Shown piece by piece: positions 15,661-24,705 of a stretch of DNA of 35,458 bases. Made by a program: the position numbers and the translations under genes. Position 1 is the first letter of the stretch; every line of letters begins with the position of its first letter. This DNA comes from Candidatus Rifleibacteriota bacterium. Its GTDB lineage: Bacteria; Muiribacteriota; Ozemobacteria; Ozemobacterales; Ozemobacteraceae. Location of the stretch: assembly GCA_012517355.1 (NCBI GenBank), contig JAAYVD010000124.1, positions 1 to 35,458 on the forward strand, given 5' to 3'. Under the pieces are notes generated by a model. The model ran no database searches. It was not told where the DNA came from and saw nothing but the letters and a program-made list of their open reading frames with translations.

Positions 15661-18528
15661 ATGGAACGCCCATTCACCGTCGAAGCCCGGCCCCAGCGCC
15701 TGTGGTTCGTCGTCGCGGTCCTCGCCCTGGTGCTGGGCGGCGGGCTGGGGGTGCGGAGTTTCTCCGGCTGGCTCGACCGCACCGAGGCCGAGACCTTCGA
15801 CGAATGCCGGGTCACCCTGTCGAATGCCGTTCTGGCCCTGGCCGAGCGGTTCAACCGCCCCCGCTGGATGCGGCAACGGGTCGAACCCCTGCTCCGCCGG
15901 CAGGCGGGGCGGCGGTTCGATGCCGGCCTGGCCCGCCTCCTCGGCCGCCAGCTCGTACGGCGGTTCCCCGACGCCCTGGTCTATGCCTTCGACCCCAAGG
16001 GCCGGCTGGTCTTCCAGCGGCACCAGGAACCGGTGCGGACCCGCGAGATGGTGTGGCAGGGCATCCTGGCCAGCCTGCGCCAGGAGGCCGGCGGGGACGA
16101 GGCCGAGCGGCGGCTCGATTCCGCCACGCGGATCTGCCGCAGCCTGTTCGGCACCATCACTTCGCTGACCGACCTGTCGGGGCCCGACGGACTGCCGCAA
16201 CCCTTCCTCAACCGCGACCGGGGGTGGCTGTCCTGGACCATCCCGCAGGAGATGGTCACCGGCACCGGCTCCGCGCCTGCCGGGCTCGGGGGCTTCTGGC
16301 TGCTGGTCGATCCCGAAACGCTGCCGGCCGCCCGGGTCGGCGAGCACACCCTGCGTCAGATGGACCCCCGCCTCGACCTGGCCGCCGTCGTCCTCGCCAC
16401 GGGGAAAGGCGGCCTGGTGGAGGCCCGCCGCGGGGTCGGCCTGCTGCCGCGCAGCGTCCTGCGCCGGGTCCTGGCCAACGTCACCCAGGTCCGGAACCCG
16501 CACGGGCTCTGGATGGCCCGCTACATCCCCGGCGAGAACGGGCGCTACCTGGTGGCCGGGATCCGGTCGGCCGCCCTGCGGGGATTCCTCGGCCGGCATC
16601 GCGGGCTCTGGCTGGGGATGATCCTCCTCCTGCTGGTGGCGCTGGTGGCCCTGGCCTGGCGGGCCTGGTGGCGCGGGGAGCCTCTCGGCTGGAACCTGAA
16701 GACCCAGGTGGTGGTCCTGTTCGTCCTGACCGCCGTCCTGCCGCTGGTGATGCTGGTCGTCTTCGGCCGCGAACGGGCCCGCGACCTCGGCCGGCTCGAG
16801 CGCAACCGGTGGGAGGAGCGGCTGCAGGACACCCTCAACACCGTCGACCTGACCTACGGCGACTACCTGCGGAACCAGGACGCCGCCCTGCGCGGCATCG
16901 AGCGCCAGTTGCAGGAGCGGCTGCCCACCGCCACCGATCCCGCTTCCCTCCTCGAGGAGCTGTGCGGGGAACGCCGCCGGTTCGAGGTGCTGGTCCTGGA
17001 GGCGTCGGGCCGGGCGACCCGGCTCAATCGGGGAGTGGCCTCGCCCCAGCGCGACAACGACGAGTTCCGCAAGATCGTCTCCCAGTTCCTCGTCCGCCTC
17101 CTGGCCGCCCAGGGCTCCCCCGTCCCCCGCGCCTACAGCGACAAGACTCCCCTGCTGAAGGACGACGAGCTCGAGCGCCTGTTGAACAACTTCTACCGCA
17201 CCCGCGGGGAGTTCAACCGCATGCGGGTGGGGAAGCGCCAGATCCTGCAGCGGGCCGAACTGCTGGCCGCGCCCGGAACCGGGGTGACCGCCGTGGTCAG
17301 CTGGATCTTCGACGAGACCGAGTTCGCCCGCCCCTTCGTGCAGGAGGTCCTGGCCCGGGCGGCCGCCGGAAAATACGGCCAGATCGACATCGCCATGGTC
17401 GGCGAGGACGGCCGCCTCTACCCCGAGGCGCGGGGCCGGCCGGTCGAACTTCTCGACATCGCCCATCGCGTGGCCACCTTCCGCACCAGCGAGGTCTCGG
17501 ACATCACGTTGGACGGCAGACCCCTGCTGGCGGCCGGCTTCTCTCCCGTCAAACTGGGCGGCTACCAGTTGGTCGGGCTCCTCGATGCCTCCCTGCTCAC
17601 CCGCGAGCGGGAGACCCTGACCCTCATCCTGTGGCTCATGGTCGGCTGGTCCCTGGCCTGGATGATCGGCTGCGCCCTGTTCCTCTCCCGGCGGCTGGTC
17701 GGCCAGGTCACCGGCCTGCGCGACTTCGTCGAGGAGATCTCGCTCGGCCGCTACGGGGCCCGGGCGGCGGTCACCTCCCGGGACGAGCTCGGGCAGCTGG
17801 CGGGGACCTTCAACGCCATGGCCGAGAAACTCGAACACGGCCAACGCCTGCGCCGGTTCGTCTCGGAAAAGGTCGTCGACGAGGTGAAGAAGGATGACCG
17901 CATCAGCCTGGCCCTGACCGGTTCCCGCCTCGAGGTCGCCGTGCTGTTCTCCCATCTCCACCATTTCGACGCCCTGCTCGAGGCGGTTCCCCCCGACCGG
18001 CTGATCGGCCTGCTCAACGCCTACTTCTCCCGGCTGGACCCCGTCATCCGCGCCCATGGCGGAGTCATCGACAAGCTGATCGGCGACGCCATCATGGCCG
18101 TCTTCGAACCCGTCGCGGGCGCCGACCACCCCGCCCTGCGCGCCGCCCGCGCCGCGGCCGGACTCCTGGCCGAGCAGGAGGCCCTCAACCGGGAACGGGC
18201 CTCCACTGGCGGGGCTCCCCTGCGCACCGACGTCGGCGTCCATTTCGGGGCCGTCATCTCCGGCAAGGTCGGTTCCCGCGAAGGCCGCATCGACTACACC
18301 GTCATCGGCGACACGGTGAACACCGCCGCCCGGCTCAGCTCCGCCGCCGCCGCCCGGCCCCGCCCCGCCGTCCTGGTCTCGGGGTCGGTGGCGGCCCACC
18401 TCGGCGCCGATCTCGCGCTCGCGCCGCTCGAGCCCATGGCCCTGAAAGGCAAGCGCGCCGTGGTCGAGGTGTTCGAACTGGTCCTCTCCTATTCCCCTTG
18501 TCCCGGGGGTTCGGTCGAGAAGAAGTAG
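15661..18528 (+). CDS. Membrane sensor with HAMP and class III cyclase domain lacking one metal Asp (cyclase 3)
   Basis: 955 aa from ATG 15661, preceded by AAAGGATCTC. Layout as in its two neighbours: membrane segment ~13-33, first sensor region, membrane segments ~311-333 and ~345-367, second sensor region (Cache-like in layout, ~370-650), membrane segment ~650-673, HAMP (RDELGQLAGTFNAM), cyclase. The substrate-binding half is canonical: Lys805 in IDKLIGDA, GDTVNTAAR with Asp884, Asn887 and Arg891. The first metal-binding Asp is replaced by His765 (LFSHLHHF, codon CAT at 17953). A homodimer should be impaired, whereas a heterodimer with cyclase 1 or 2 could rebuild a full site. The 3' end overlaps the convergent lipoprotein gene by 40 bp. 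Confidence 0.92.
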   Translation: MERPFTVEARPQRLWFVVAVLALVLGGGLGVRSFSGWLDRTEAETFDECRVTLSNAVLALAERFNRPRWMRQRVEPLLRRQAGRRFDAGLARLLGRQLVRRFPDALVYAFDPKGRLVFQRHQEPVRTREMVWQGILASLRQEAGGDEAERRLDSATRICRSLFGTITSLTDLSGPDGLPQPFLNRDRGWLSWTIPQEMVTGTGSAPAGLGGFWLLVDPETLPAARVGEHTLRQMDPRLDLAAVVLATGKGGLVEARRGVGLLPRSVLRRVLANVTQVRNPHGLWMARYIPGENGRYLVAGIRSAALRGFLGRHRGLWLGMILLLLVALVALAWRAWWRGEPLGWNLKTQVVVLFVLTAVLPLVMLVVFGRERARDLGRLERNRWEERLQDTLNTVDLTYGDYLRNQDAALRGIERQLQERLPTATDPASLLEELCGERRRFEVLVLEASGRATRLNRGVASPQRDNDEFRKIVSQFLVRLLAAQGSPVPRAYSDKTPLLKDDELERLLNNFYRTRGEFNRMRVGKRQILQRAELLAAPGTGVTAVVSWIFDETEFARPFVQEVLARAAAGKYGQIDIAMVGEDGRLYPEARGRPVELLDIAHRVATFRTSEVSDITLDGRPLLAAGFSPVKLGGYQLVGLLDASLLTRERETLTLILWLMVGWSLAWMIGCALFLSRRLVGQVTGLRDFVEEISLGRYGARAAVTSRDELGQLAGTFNAMAEKLEHGQRLRRFVSEKVVDEVKKDDRISLALTGSRLEVAVLFSHLHHFDALLEAVPPDRLIGLLNAYFSRLDPVIRAHGGVIDKLIGDAIMAVFEPVAGADHPALRAARAAAGLLAEQEALNRERASTGGAPLRTDVGVHFGAVISGKVGSREGRIDYTVIGDTVNTAARLSSAAAARPRPAVLVSGSVAAHLGADLALAPLEPMALKGKRAVVEVFELVLSYSPCPGGSVEKK

Positions 18529-19157
18529 TCCGGTGAGTAGGTCTGCACCTCGTCGAGGCCGTGCCGGCCGACCACGATCCGGAAATGGTAGGAGGTCGAC
18601 GGCTGCAGGCCCAGCAGTTGCAGACGGTGGGTCTTGGACATGGCGCTGTCGGTATGCGTGGAATACCCGTAGGAGGCGTCGAGGCCGTAGTCGATCCGGC
18701 CCTCCGACTCGACGTCGGTCTCCCACTCGATGAAGGCGTCGCGCGCGCCGGCCAGCGGCACGGCCACGCTGATCACGGTCGGGATCGGCACCAGTGCCAC
18801 GTCGAGAAGGCTGATCGTCAGGTCGTCCTCGACCTCCAGGGACCGCTTGACCAGGGTGAGACTGCCGGAGGCGTTCTTCAGCAGGACCGAATAACGGCCG
18901 GAAGGCAGCCGGACCGAGAACCGGCCGTCGGCGCCCACCGGCACCTCCTGCCCCGCGGTCGAGCCCGCGACGCGGAAGACCAGCGAACCGGTCCGGCCCG
19001 CGGGAACCGTTCCCGACACCACGGCCAGCCCGGGGGCCGACGGGGCGGTGGGCGACGACGCCTGCCCGCACCCCCACAGGCCGGAATAGAGGGACAACAG
19101 GGCCAGCACCAGGACGGTCTTCCCCGTCACGCGGGGAGTCGAATGAGGTGTCTTCAT
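18489..19157 (-). CDS. Lipoprotein with fibronectin III-like domain
   Basis: 222 aa. The N-terminal signal peptide ends at a lipobox-like LWGC, predicting a lipid-anchored envelope protein. Residues ~45-120 look like a beta-sandwich of the kind found in carboxypeptidase regulatory domains (VSGTVPAGRTGSLVF, then FSVRLPSGRYSVLL). The C-terminal half (~128-215) resembles a fibronectin III domain, with IEWETDVESEGRIDYG and LQPSTSYHFRIVVG. The start codon shares one base with the stop of the FecR-like gene (TGATG), so the two are coupled. Probably structural or adhesive (inference). Confidence 0.85.
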   Translation of the reverse strand: MKTPHSTPRVTGKTVLVLALLSLYSGLWGCGQASSPTAPSAPGLAVVSGTVPAGRTGSLVFRVAGSTAGQEVPVGADGRFSVRLPSGRYSVLLKNASGSLTLVKRSLEVEDDLTISLLDVALVPIPTVISVAVPLAGARDAFIEWETDVESEGRIDYGLDASYGYSTHTDSAMSKTHRLQLLGLQPSTSYHFRIVVGRHGLDEVQTYSPDYFFSTEPPGQGE

Positions 19158-20896
19158 CAGTAGCGGTCTCCCGTGGGAACGACCTTGAACTCGCTGACCG
19201 TGGTCTTGCCGAACCCGTTCTTCGCGAACTCGACGTCATACGTGCCGGGCGGGATGTTGTAGATCACGTACTCGCCCATGCTGTCGGTGGTCGTGGCCAT
19301 CGAGGTGTCGAGGATCCGCACCCGGACCCCGCCGATCGGCCGGCCCGACACCTCGTCGGTGACCCGGCCGCGCAGGATGCCCTGCCGCAGGTCGACCGCC
19401 ACCTTCAGCCGCTGGAAGAACAGGCCCTTGGCCTTCGACCGGATGCGCCAGTCGCCGTCGGTGAAGACCAGCGTCATCAGCTCGCTGCCGAGGTCTTCGT
19501 AACGCCAGGTCCAGTTGCCGGTCAGGGCGGTCAGCCGGTAGTTCATGTTCACCTGCACCTGGTCACGGCGGAACTTGAAGGAATGCGGGTGCAGGATCAG
19601 CCGCAGGTCTCGGTAGGTGCGCAGCGTGTCGTCGAGCAGCCGCGTGAAGTCGAAGTAGGTGTTGCCGTACCAGTCGCGGTACTCCCGCGAGATGTGGTCG
19701 CGCAGGAAGACCAGGTCGCGGCGCTCGAAGGCCAGCGACAGCTGTTTCAGGAACTGCCGCACCTCCGTGATCTTGCGGTGTCGGTTGAAGATGACGAACC
19801 GGCTGTCGAAGATGCGGTCGCGCCGTCCTTTCGAGTCGAGATAATGGATCTTCACGAAGAACTCGGGGAAGGCGGGCACCCGGAACCGCACCTCGTGGTA
19901 GCCGTCCGTCCCTTCGCGCAGGGCGTAGATCAGGTCCTTGTTCAGGTAGACCTCGAACCGGTCCTGCGGGCGCGGGTAAGGGGTGATCTTGACCCGGAAA
20001 TGGATGTCGCGCGGCGCCGGGTCGGCCCCGGGATCGAGGACCCGGAAGCCGTCGGGGTCGGTTTCCAGGTTGCTGACGAACTTGCCGTTGACCAGCACCG
20101 AGTCGACCCGGTAGGAAAGTTCGGTCGACATCCGCTCGTGGAGCTGGTCGAAGTTGCGCAGCCAGGTGTTGAACCGGCGCCAGGAATCGTATTCCAGGCG
20201 CAGGTCGAAGGCGGTCAGGGCCGAGTCGCGACCGTGGTGGTCGAGCTCGATCCCGTAACCCTCGGGGATCTTCACCGGGTCGGTGCCGCCCACCATGCGG
20301 TATTCCCCTTCCCCCTTCAGCACCCGAACCTGGTCGTGCAGGTCGTTCGACTGGATGGACGCCTCGCCCTGCGGCACCCAGAGGCTGCCGTTGCGGCCCT
20401 CGATCTGCACGTGGCGAGAGTCGCGCGAGGACAGCAGCAGGGTGGCGCGGTGCAGACGGGCCAGGACGCGGGGGTTGCCCCGGGGATCGAGGCGGAACCG
20501 GAGTCCGGACTTGGGCTTGATCAGCAGCAGGTTGTCGGTCGACCAGGCGATGACCGCGTAGCCATGGTTGTCGGTGCGGATGGCATCGCCGTCGATGAAG
20601 GTCTGGCGCTGGGTCACGCGCTTCCACTCGCTCTGGCCCAGGTGGTTGAAGTAGACCGGCCCGTCGACGAAGACGGCGACCAGCTGGTCCTTCACGTAGC
20701 CGTCGGTGCCCGCGAACATGGTGACCTCGGGGCTGGCCGGTGGGCAGGGGGGCAGGACGGGGGGGCCGCCGGCGGGAACCGCTGAGGCATCGGCCGCGGC
20801 CGCCCTGGTCGTGGCGGCCTGGGCGGCTCCCGTCGGGGCCGCGGTCAGGCACAGGAGGAGGGCGAGCAGCAGCAGGGGGTGGCGGCGCCTGGTCAT
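19157..20896 (-). CDS. Exported FecR-like protein with C-terminal carboxypeptidase-regulatory-like domain
   Basis: 579 aa. Signal peptide ~1-27 (LLLLALLLCLTAAPTGAAQA). Residues ~65-190 resemble a FecR domain: a WKRVTQRQTFIDGDAIRTD stretch, then AVIAWSTDNLLLIKPKSGL and a VWVP/LWVP-type strand. A middle region of ~300 residues is rich in aromatic and charged residues and not recognised; part (~395-480) may be a SnoaL-like fold. Residues ~505-575 form a carboxypeptidase-regulatory-like beta-sandwich (LRGRVTDEVSGRPIGGV, then GEYVIYNIPPGTYDVEF). The ATG lies 1 bp after the beta-barrel gene. Together with its neighbours it suggests a surface or periplasmic complex (inference). Confidence 0.85.
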   Translation of the reverse strand: MTRRRHPLLLLALLLCLTAAPTGAAQAATTRAAAADASAVPAGGPPVLPPCPPASPEVTMFAGTDGYVKDQLVAVFVDGPVYFNHLGQSEWKRVTQRQTFIDGDAIRTDNHGYAVIAWSTDNLLLIKPKSGLRFRLDPRGNPRVLARLHRATLLLSSRDSRHVQIEGRNGSLWVPQGEASIQSNDLHDQVRVLKGEGEYRMVGGTDPVKIPEGYGIELDHHGRDSALTAFDLRLEYDSWRRFNTWLRNFDQLHERMSTELSYRVDSVLVNGKFVSNLETDPDGFRVLDPGADPAPRDIHFRVKITPYPRPQDRFEVYLNKDLIYALREGTDGYHEVRFRVPAFPEFFVKIHYLDSKGRRDRIFDSRFVIFNRHRKITEVRQFLKQLSLAFERRDLVFLRDHISREYRDWYGNTYFDFTRLLDDTLRTYRDLRLILHPHSFKFRRDQVQVNMNYRLTALTGNWTWRYEDLGSELMTLVFTDGDWRIRSKAKGLFFQRLKVAVDLRQGILRGRVTDEVSGRPIGGVRVRILDTSMATTTDSMGEYVIYNIPPGTYDVEFAKNGFGKTTVSEFKVVPTGDRY

Positions 20897-20897
20897 G

Positions 20898-22796
20898 TCA
20901 GAAGGACCTCAGGAAGCGGAGCTTGGCCGACAGGTCGGTGTAGTCGCGGCCCGGCGAGGTGAACCGGTGGTTCGAGCCCTCGACATCGAGGATGAGCCTG
21001 GCCATGTTGTTGTATTCCTTGGTCAGGGCCAGGTTGAGGCGGTCGTGCGAGGAGTCCCAGACGGAATTGGCCGGGTCGTTGTTCTCGTGGGTCCAGTCCA
21101 GGTTGAGGCTGACGTCCTCGTGGAACTGGGAATGGCCGCCCACGCCGTAGATGCCGACCACGTCCTGGCCGCCGGCCGTCTTCCAGCTGAGCTGTTCCTG
21201 GCTGAACAGGGCATACAGGCGGTTGGCCATGTCGTATTCCCAGGTCAGTTTCAGGTCGTACTTGTTGACGTCGCGGTCGTTGGCCTTGGTGATCTTGTCC
21301 TTGTCGATGGTGGCGCTGAACCCGGCGAAGTAGCGGAAGGCGCCGGCCCGGTGGTTCAGTTCCATCCACATCAGGTCGCGGTAGCGGTCGACGAAGTCGC
21401 CGTTGTCGGAATACTCGTGCAGAGGCTGGTAGAAGAAGTCGACCCGGAGGTCGCGATAGTAGTCGCTGGGGTGCATGGTGACCTGGATCTCGGGCTGGTC
21501 GCGCACCAGGGTGGCCGTCTTGTAGGAGTCGAGGTTGTCGCGGGCGCTGCGGGCCCCGATGCGGGTCGACAGGTAGCGGTTGAGTTCGTAGAAGAAGGTG
21601 CCGAACAGGGCCCGCTCGTCGCGCGGGCTTTCGCCGAGGTAGGTCAGGAAGGCGGTCTCGGCCTGCTCGACGCCCGCCTCGGCCTTGTAGTTCTCGCGGC
21701 CGTAGCCGGCCTGCACGCGGTAGGCCTCGCCGGTCTGGTTGCCGCCGCCGTGCCGCCGGTCGAAGTCGGTGTCGCTGCCCGCGTATTCGCCGTTCACCCA
21801 GAGGTTCTCGGTCGGCCGGATCTCCATGTCCATGGAATAGACCTTGTTGCGGATGGTGGGCAGGTCGGTGTCGGCGCCGGGGTTGTCGTGCACGTCCCGG
21901 GTGCCCACGGCGTTGAGGCCGATGGTGACCGCATCGTCGTGGCGGTGCTCGACCCGCAGGCCGGTGACGAGGCGGGGGCTCTTGAGGTCGTCCTTCTCCA
22001 CCGCCTTGTAGCCGGTGAAGCTGCGCACCTCGGTGTTCTGGAACCGCTGGACCCCGTACAGGCCCATCTGCTGCTGGGTCATGGTGAAGTTCGAGAACTC
22101 GGGATAGGAGTGGCCGAACACCAGTTGCGACCGGGCGGTGCGGGATTCGACGCTCAGCTGGTTGAGGGTGAACCCCTCCTTGTACTCCCGGCGGTCGTTG
22201 TTGTGGACGGTGTCGACCGTGACGGCGAGGGAGTCGCCGTTGCTGCGCGTGGTGTAGAGGTCGTAGCGCAGGTTCTGTTCGTAGAAGGTGCCGTTCGTCT
22301 TGCTGGACAGCTGTTTCGCCTTGCTGACCCAGTTTCCGTAGATCGTGGTGTCGGTGTAGAGGTTGGAACTGAAGGCGCGGTCGTCCTCCTGCTCGTTCAG
22401 GTCGGTGTAGCCGGGGGGCAACCGGTCGACGATGGGGATGCTGGTGCCCATCTCGGGGGGTTTGACCTGCGACGCCGGGTAGAACGGCACCCGGTGGGAA
22501 CCGAACTCCCTGGCGTTGGGGGCCGGGAGCATCTCCAGGCCGGGGGCGGGTTCGGTCTCGGGGATGGCGCGGCCGGCCTGCAGTTCGGGGATGTTGCGCG
22601 GGTTGAAGTTGGTGAAGATGCCGGGGATGGCCGAGGGGCCGGCCCAGGGTTCGGTGTCGAAGGTGCGGTCGGGGTCGAGGGTCTGCAGGCTGCTGGCGGT
22701 GAAGGCCGATCCGAGGTACAGGAAAAAACCCGCCAGCACGGCGAGCGTGATCCGGGCCAGGGAGCGGGTTTCCGAAGCAGCCCCGGGGGTTCTCAT
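20898..22796 (-). CDS. Putative outer-membrane beta-barrel protein
   Basis: 632 aa. An N-terminal hydrophobic stretch (~15-36) acts as signal peptide or anchor. A ~100-residue Pro-rich segment follows. From ~150 to the end, amphipathic strands alternate polar and aromatic residues with charged turns, as in large beta-barrels: SARDNLDSYKTATLVRDQPE, VSLNLDWTHENNDPANSVWD. The last residue is Phe, typical of outer-membrane barrel insertion signals. No named family recognised. No good ribosome-binding site precedes the ATG, so the start is tentative. It is encoded 45 bp after the LysM-M23 gene and directly before the FecR-like gene. Confidence 0.75.
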   Translation of the reverse strand: MRTPGAASETRSLARITLAVLAGFFLYLGSAFTASSLQTLDPDRTFDTEPWAGPSAIPGIFTNFNPRNIPELQAGRAIPETEPAPGLEMLPAPNAREFGSHRVPFYPASQVKPPEMGTSIPIVDRLPPGYTDLNEQEDDRAFSSNLYTDTTIYGNWVSKAKQLSSKTNGTFYEQNLRYDLYTTRSNGDSLAVTVDTVHNNDRREYKEGFTLNQLSVESRTARSQLVFGHSYPEFSNFTMTQQQMGLYGVQRFQNTEVRSFTGYKAVEKDDLKSPRLVTGLRVEHRHDDAVTIGLNAVGTRDVHDNPGADTDLPTIRNKVYSMDMEIRPTENLWVNGEYAGSDTDFDRRHGGGNQTGEAYRVQAGYGRENYKAEAGVEQAETAFLTYLGESPRDERALFGTFFYELNRYLSTRIGARSARDNLDSYKTATLVRDQPEIQVTMHPSDYYRDLRVDFFYQPLHEYSDNGDFVDRYRDLMWMELNHRAGAFRYFAGFSATIDKDKITKANDRDVNKYDLKLTWEYDMANRLYALFSQEQLSWKTAGGQDVVGIYGVGGHSQFHEDVSLNLDWTHENNDPANSVWDSSHDRLNLALTKEYNNMARLILDVEGSNHRFTSPGRDYTDLSAKLRFLRSF

Positions 22797-22841
22797 GTCA
22801 TGGCGTGGCCGGCGGGTGGGGTGGGCATGGGGCCGGTCGGC

Positions 22842-24428
22842 CTACCGCCCGAGGAGGGTGCGGGGGTTGAGGGTCTTGCCGTTGCGGCGAACCTCGAAGT
22901 GGAGGTGGGGGCCGGTGGCCACGCCGGTGGCGCCGACGCGGGCGATCATCTGGCCGGCCTTCACGTTCTGGCCCCGGCGCACGGTGAAGCTGCTGCAGTG
23001 CCCGTAGCGGGTCGACATGCCGTTGGCGTGCCGCACGATGACCAGCTTCCCGTAGCCGCTGCGCCAGCCGACGTAGACCACCTGGCCGGGCATGGCGGCA
23101 ACGATCGGCATGCCGCGCTTGGCGGAGATGTCGACGCCGGCGTGGAACAGGCGCTTGCGCCAGACCGGGTGCATGCGCCAGCCGTAGCCGTCGGTGAAGG
23201 AGCCGGACACCGGCATCTGGCAGCGGATCTTGGCGGGGGTCTTGCGGCTGGTGACCTGCATCACCCGGTAGAACCGCTTGTTGACCGGGACCTTGACCGG
23301 CTGCCCGACCTTCAGGTTGGCATTGGGAAGACTGTTGTGGGCCACGATCTGGCTGATGGTGGTCTTGTACTGCCGGGCCAGTTTCGCCAGGCTGTCGCCC
23401 TCGACCACTTTGTGGACGACGACCTTGATCTCGTCATCGTCGGCATTCGCCGCGACGGTGGAGGTGGTCGTCAATCCCGTCACCGCCAGGCTCTTCGTGG
23501 CCGGCGCGGGCGCGGCCACCGGCCGGACGGCCATGGCGGGGGCGGCGACCGGGGCGGCAGTTGGGGCCGGGGCGGCAGTGGGGGTCGGGGCGGGAGTGGG
23601 AGCCGGGGCGGCGGTGGGGGCCGGGGTGACGGTGGCGGGAACCCGGACGATCTTCAGGGCGGTTGGCAGGCCGGGGTTCGGCACCATCTGCAGTTTCTTC
23701 GCATCGGGAACCATGGCCAGGGCGGGGCGGGCGGGATCGGCCACCATCTTCAGGGGGGCGGCCGGGGCCGCGGTGCCGGCCTTCACCATGACCAGGCCGG
23801 CGGGCTGTCCGCGGAGGGGGATGGTCAGCTGCTGGTCTTCCTGCAGGGAATAGGTCCGGAGGTTGTTCTCGTTGATCAGGTCCTGGATGGTGATGCCGAA
23901 GCGGCTGGCGATCTTCGACAGGGATTCCCCCGCCTTGACCGAGTAGACCATGCGGTTCGAGGAGAGGGGGATGCGGATCTTCTGACCGGCCTTGAGGCTC
24001 CGGTCTTCCTTCAGATTGTTGGCGGTGGCGAGGTGGGCGGTCTTGACCCCGAACAGGCCGCCGATCTGGGCGAGCGAATCCCCTTTCTTCACCGTGTAGT
24101 CCAGCCAGTCTTGCACCGCGGCCAATTCGGACAGGGGAACGGCGGGGGCGGCGGCGGGGGCGGCGAGGGGGGCCTTGAGCACGGAAACGCGGGACACCCG
24201 GCCGGCCGCCTGGTGGACGTTCAGGGTGGGCGGCAGCGGGGCGGCGTTGGCTTCGGCCAACTGGAAGCGTTCCATGAACGGGTTGTTGCGGAACTTCCCG
24301 TCGATGGCGAAAGCGGTGTCCTCACCCCGGCTCAGGAACCGGTCGATGGCGATGGCTGAGGTCTCGAGGGTGACCACGGCCAGCAGCAGGATGATGGCGT
24401 AGTGCCGGGCTCGCAATTTATTCCACAC
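22842..24428 (-). CDS. LysM-M23 (LytM-type) envelope peptidase
   Basis: 528 aa. Membrane anchor ~9-27; LysM domains at ~110-154, ~161-204 and ~337-381 (each with YTVKKGDSL-like openings), which bind peptidoglycan glycan chains; an Ala/Pro/Thr-rich linker ~268-315. The C-terminal M23 metallopeptidase domain (~405-528) keeps the Zn ligands His429 and Asp433 (HAGVDIS) and His508/His510 (GPHLHFEV), so it should be an active peptidoglycan endopeptidase rather than an EnvC-type activator. The start is GTG at 24428: AAGGAG lies 6 bp before it and the anchor follows at once. It is the first gene of a four-gene minus-strand cluster. Confidence 0.93.
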   Translation of the reverse strand: MWNKLRARHYAIILLLAVVTLETSAIAIDRFLSRGEDTAFAIDGKFRNNPFMERFQLAEANAAPLPPTLNVHQAAGRVSRVSVLKAPLAAPAAAPAVPLSELAAVQDWLDYTVKKGDSLAQIGGLFGVKTAHLATANNLKEDRSLKAGQKIRIPLSSNRMVYSVKAGESLSKIASRFGITIQDLINENNLRTYSLQEDQQLTIPLRGQPAGLVMVKAGTAAPAAPLKMVADPARPALAMVPDAKKLQMVPNPGLPTALKIVRVPATVTPAPTAAPAPTPAPTPTAAPAPTAAPVAAPAMAVRPVAAPAPATKSLAVTGLTTTSTVAANADDDEIKVVVHKVVEGDSLAKLARQYKTTISQIVAHNSLPNANLKVGQPVKVPVNKRFYRVMQVTSRKTPAKIRCQMPVSGSFTDGYGWRMHPVWRKRLFHAGVDISAKRGMPIVAAMPGQVVYVGWRSGYGKLVIVRHANGMSTRYGHCSSFTVRRGQNVKAGQMIARVGATGVATGPHLHFEVRRNGKTLNPRTLLGR

Positions 24429-24622
24429 GTTGCGCTCCTTGCAGATCAGGTTCCGGGCGGGGGTGGGACCGGGGCCCGTGGGATTGGTGGCTGACGTCCG
24501 TGTCGTCCGCCGACTTCCGTAGCTCATTCATCGGCACGATCGGGCGTTGACCTTAGCCCCCCGACTGACCGACCGACGGCGGCGGGAAAACCCGGGCGCG
24601 GGGGGCCGGGGCCGCGCCGCAC

Positions 24623-24651
24623 TGGACGACGTCGGGAGCTTGTGCTATCGT
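24623..24651 (+). promoter_or_regulatory. Candidate promoter of the DUF3465-like gene
   Basis: TGGACG (24623-24628), 17-bp spacer, then TGC-TATCGT (extended -10, 24646-24651), 54 bp before the GTG start. The -35 is imperfect. No gene lies in 24429-24705 apart from this element. Confidence 0.4.
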
Positions 24652-24705
24652 GTTCCCGCCCGGCCAGCCCACCGGCCGGTTCACCCCCGGCAAAAGGAGT
24701 CGGCA

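Noticed and set aside
15118-19239. Open frame of over 1300 codons on the minus strand across the cyclase genes
   Set aside because: It lies antisense to well-supported HAMP-cyclase coding sequence and translates to Gly/Gln/Pro-rich text without domains. High G+C removes stop codons in the shadow frame.
20706-24359. Open frame of about 1200 codons on the plus strand across the envelope cluster
   Set aside because: Antisense to the FecR-like, barrel and LysM-M23 genes, which have signal peptides and motifs. The shadow translation is Val/Gly/Asp-rich with no family resemblance.
22842-24527. Upstream ATG (24527) as start of the LysM-M23 gene
   Set aside because: The 33 extra residues are hydrophilic and would precede the membrane anchor, while GTG 24428 has AAGGAG at good spacing.
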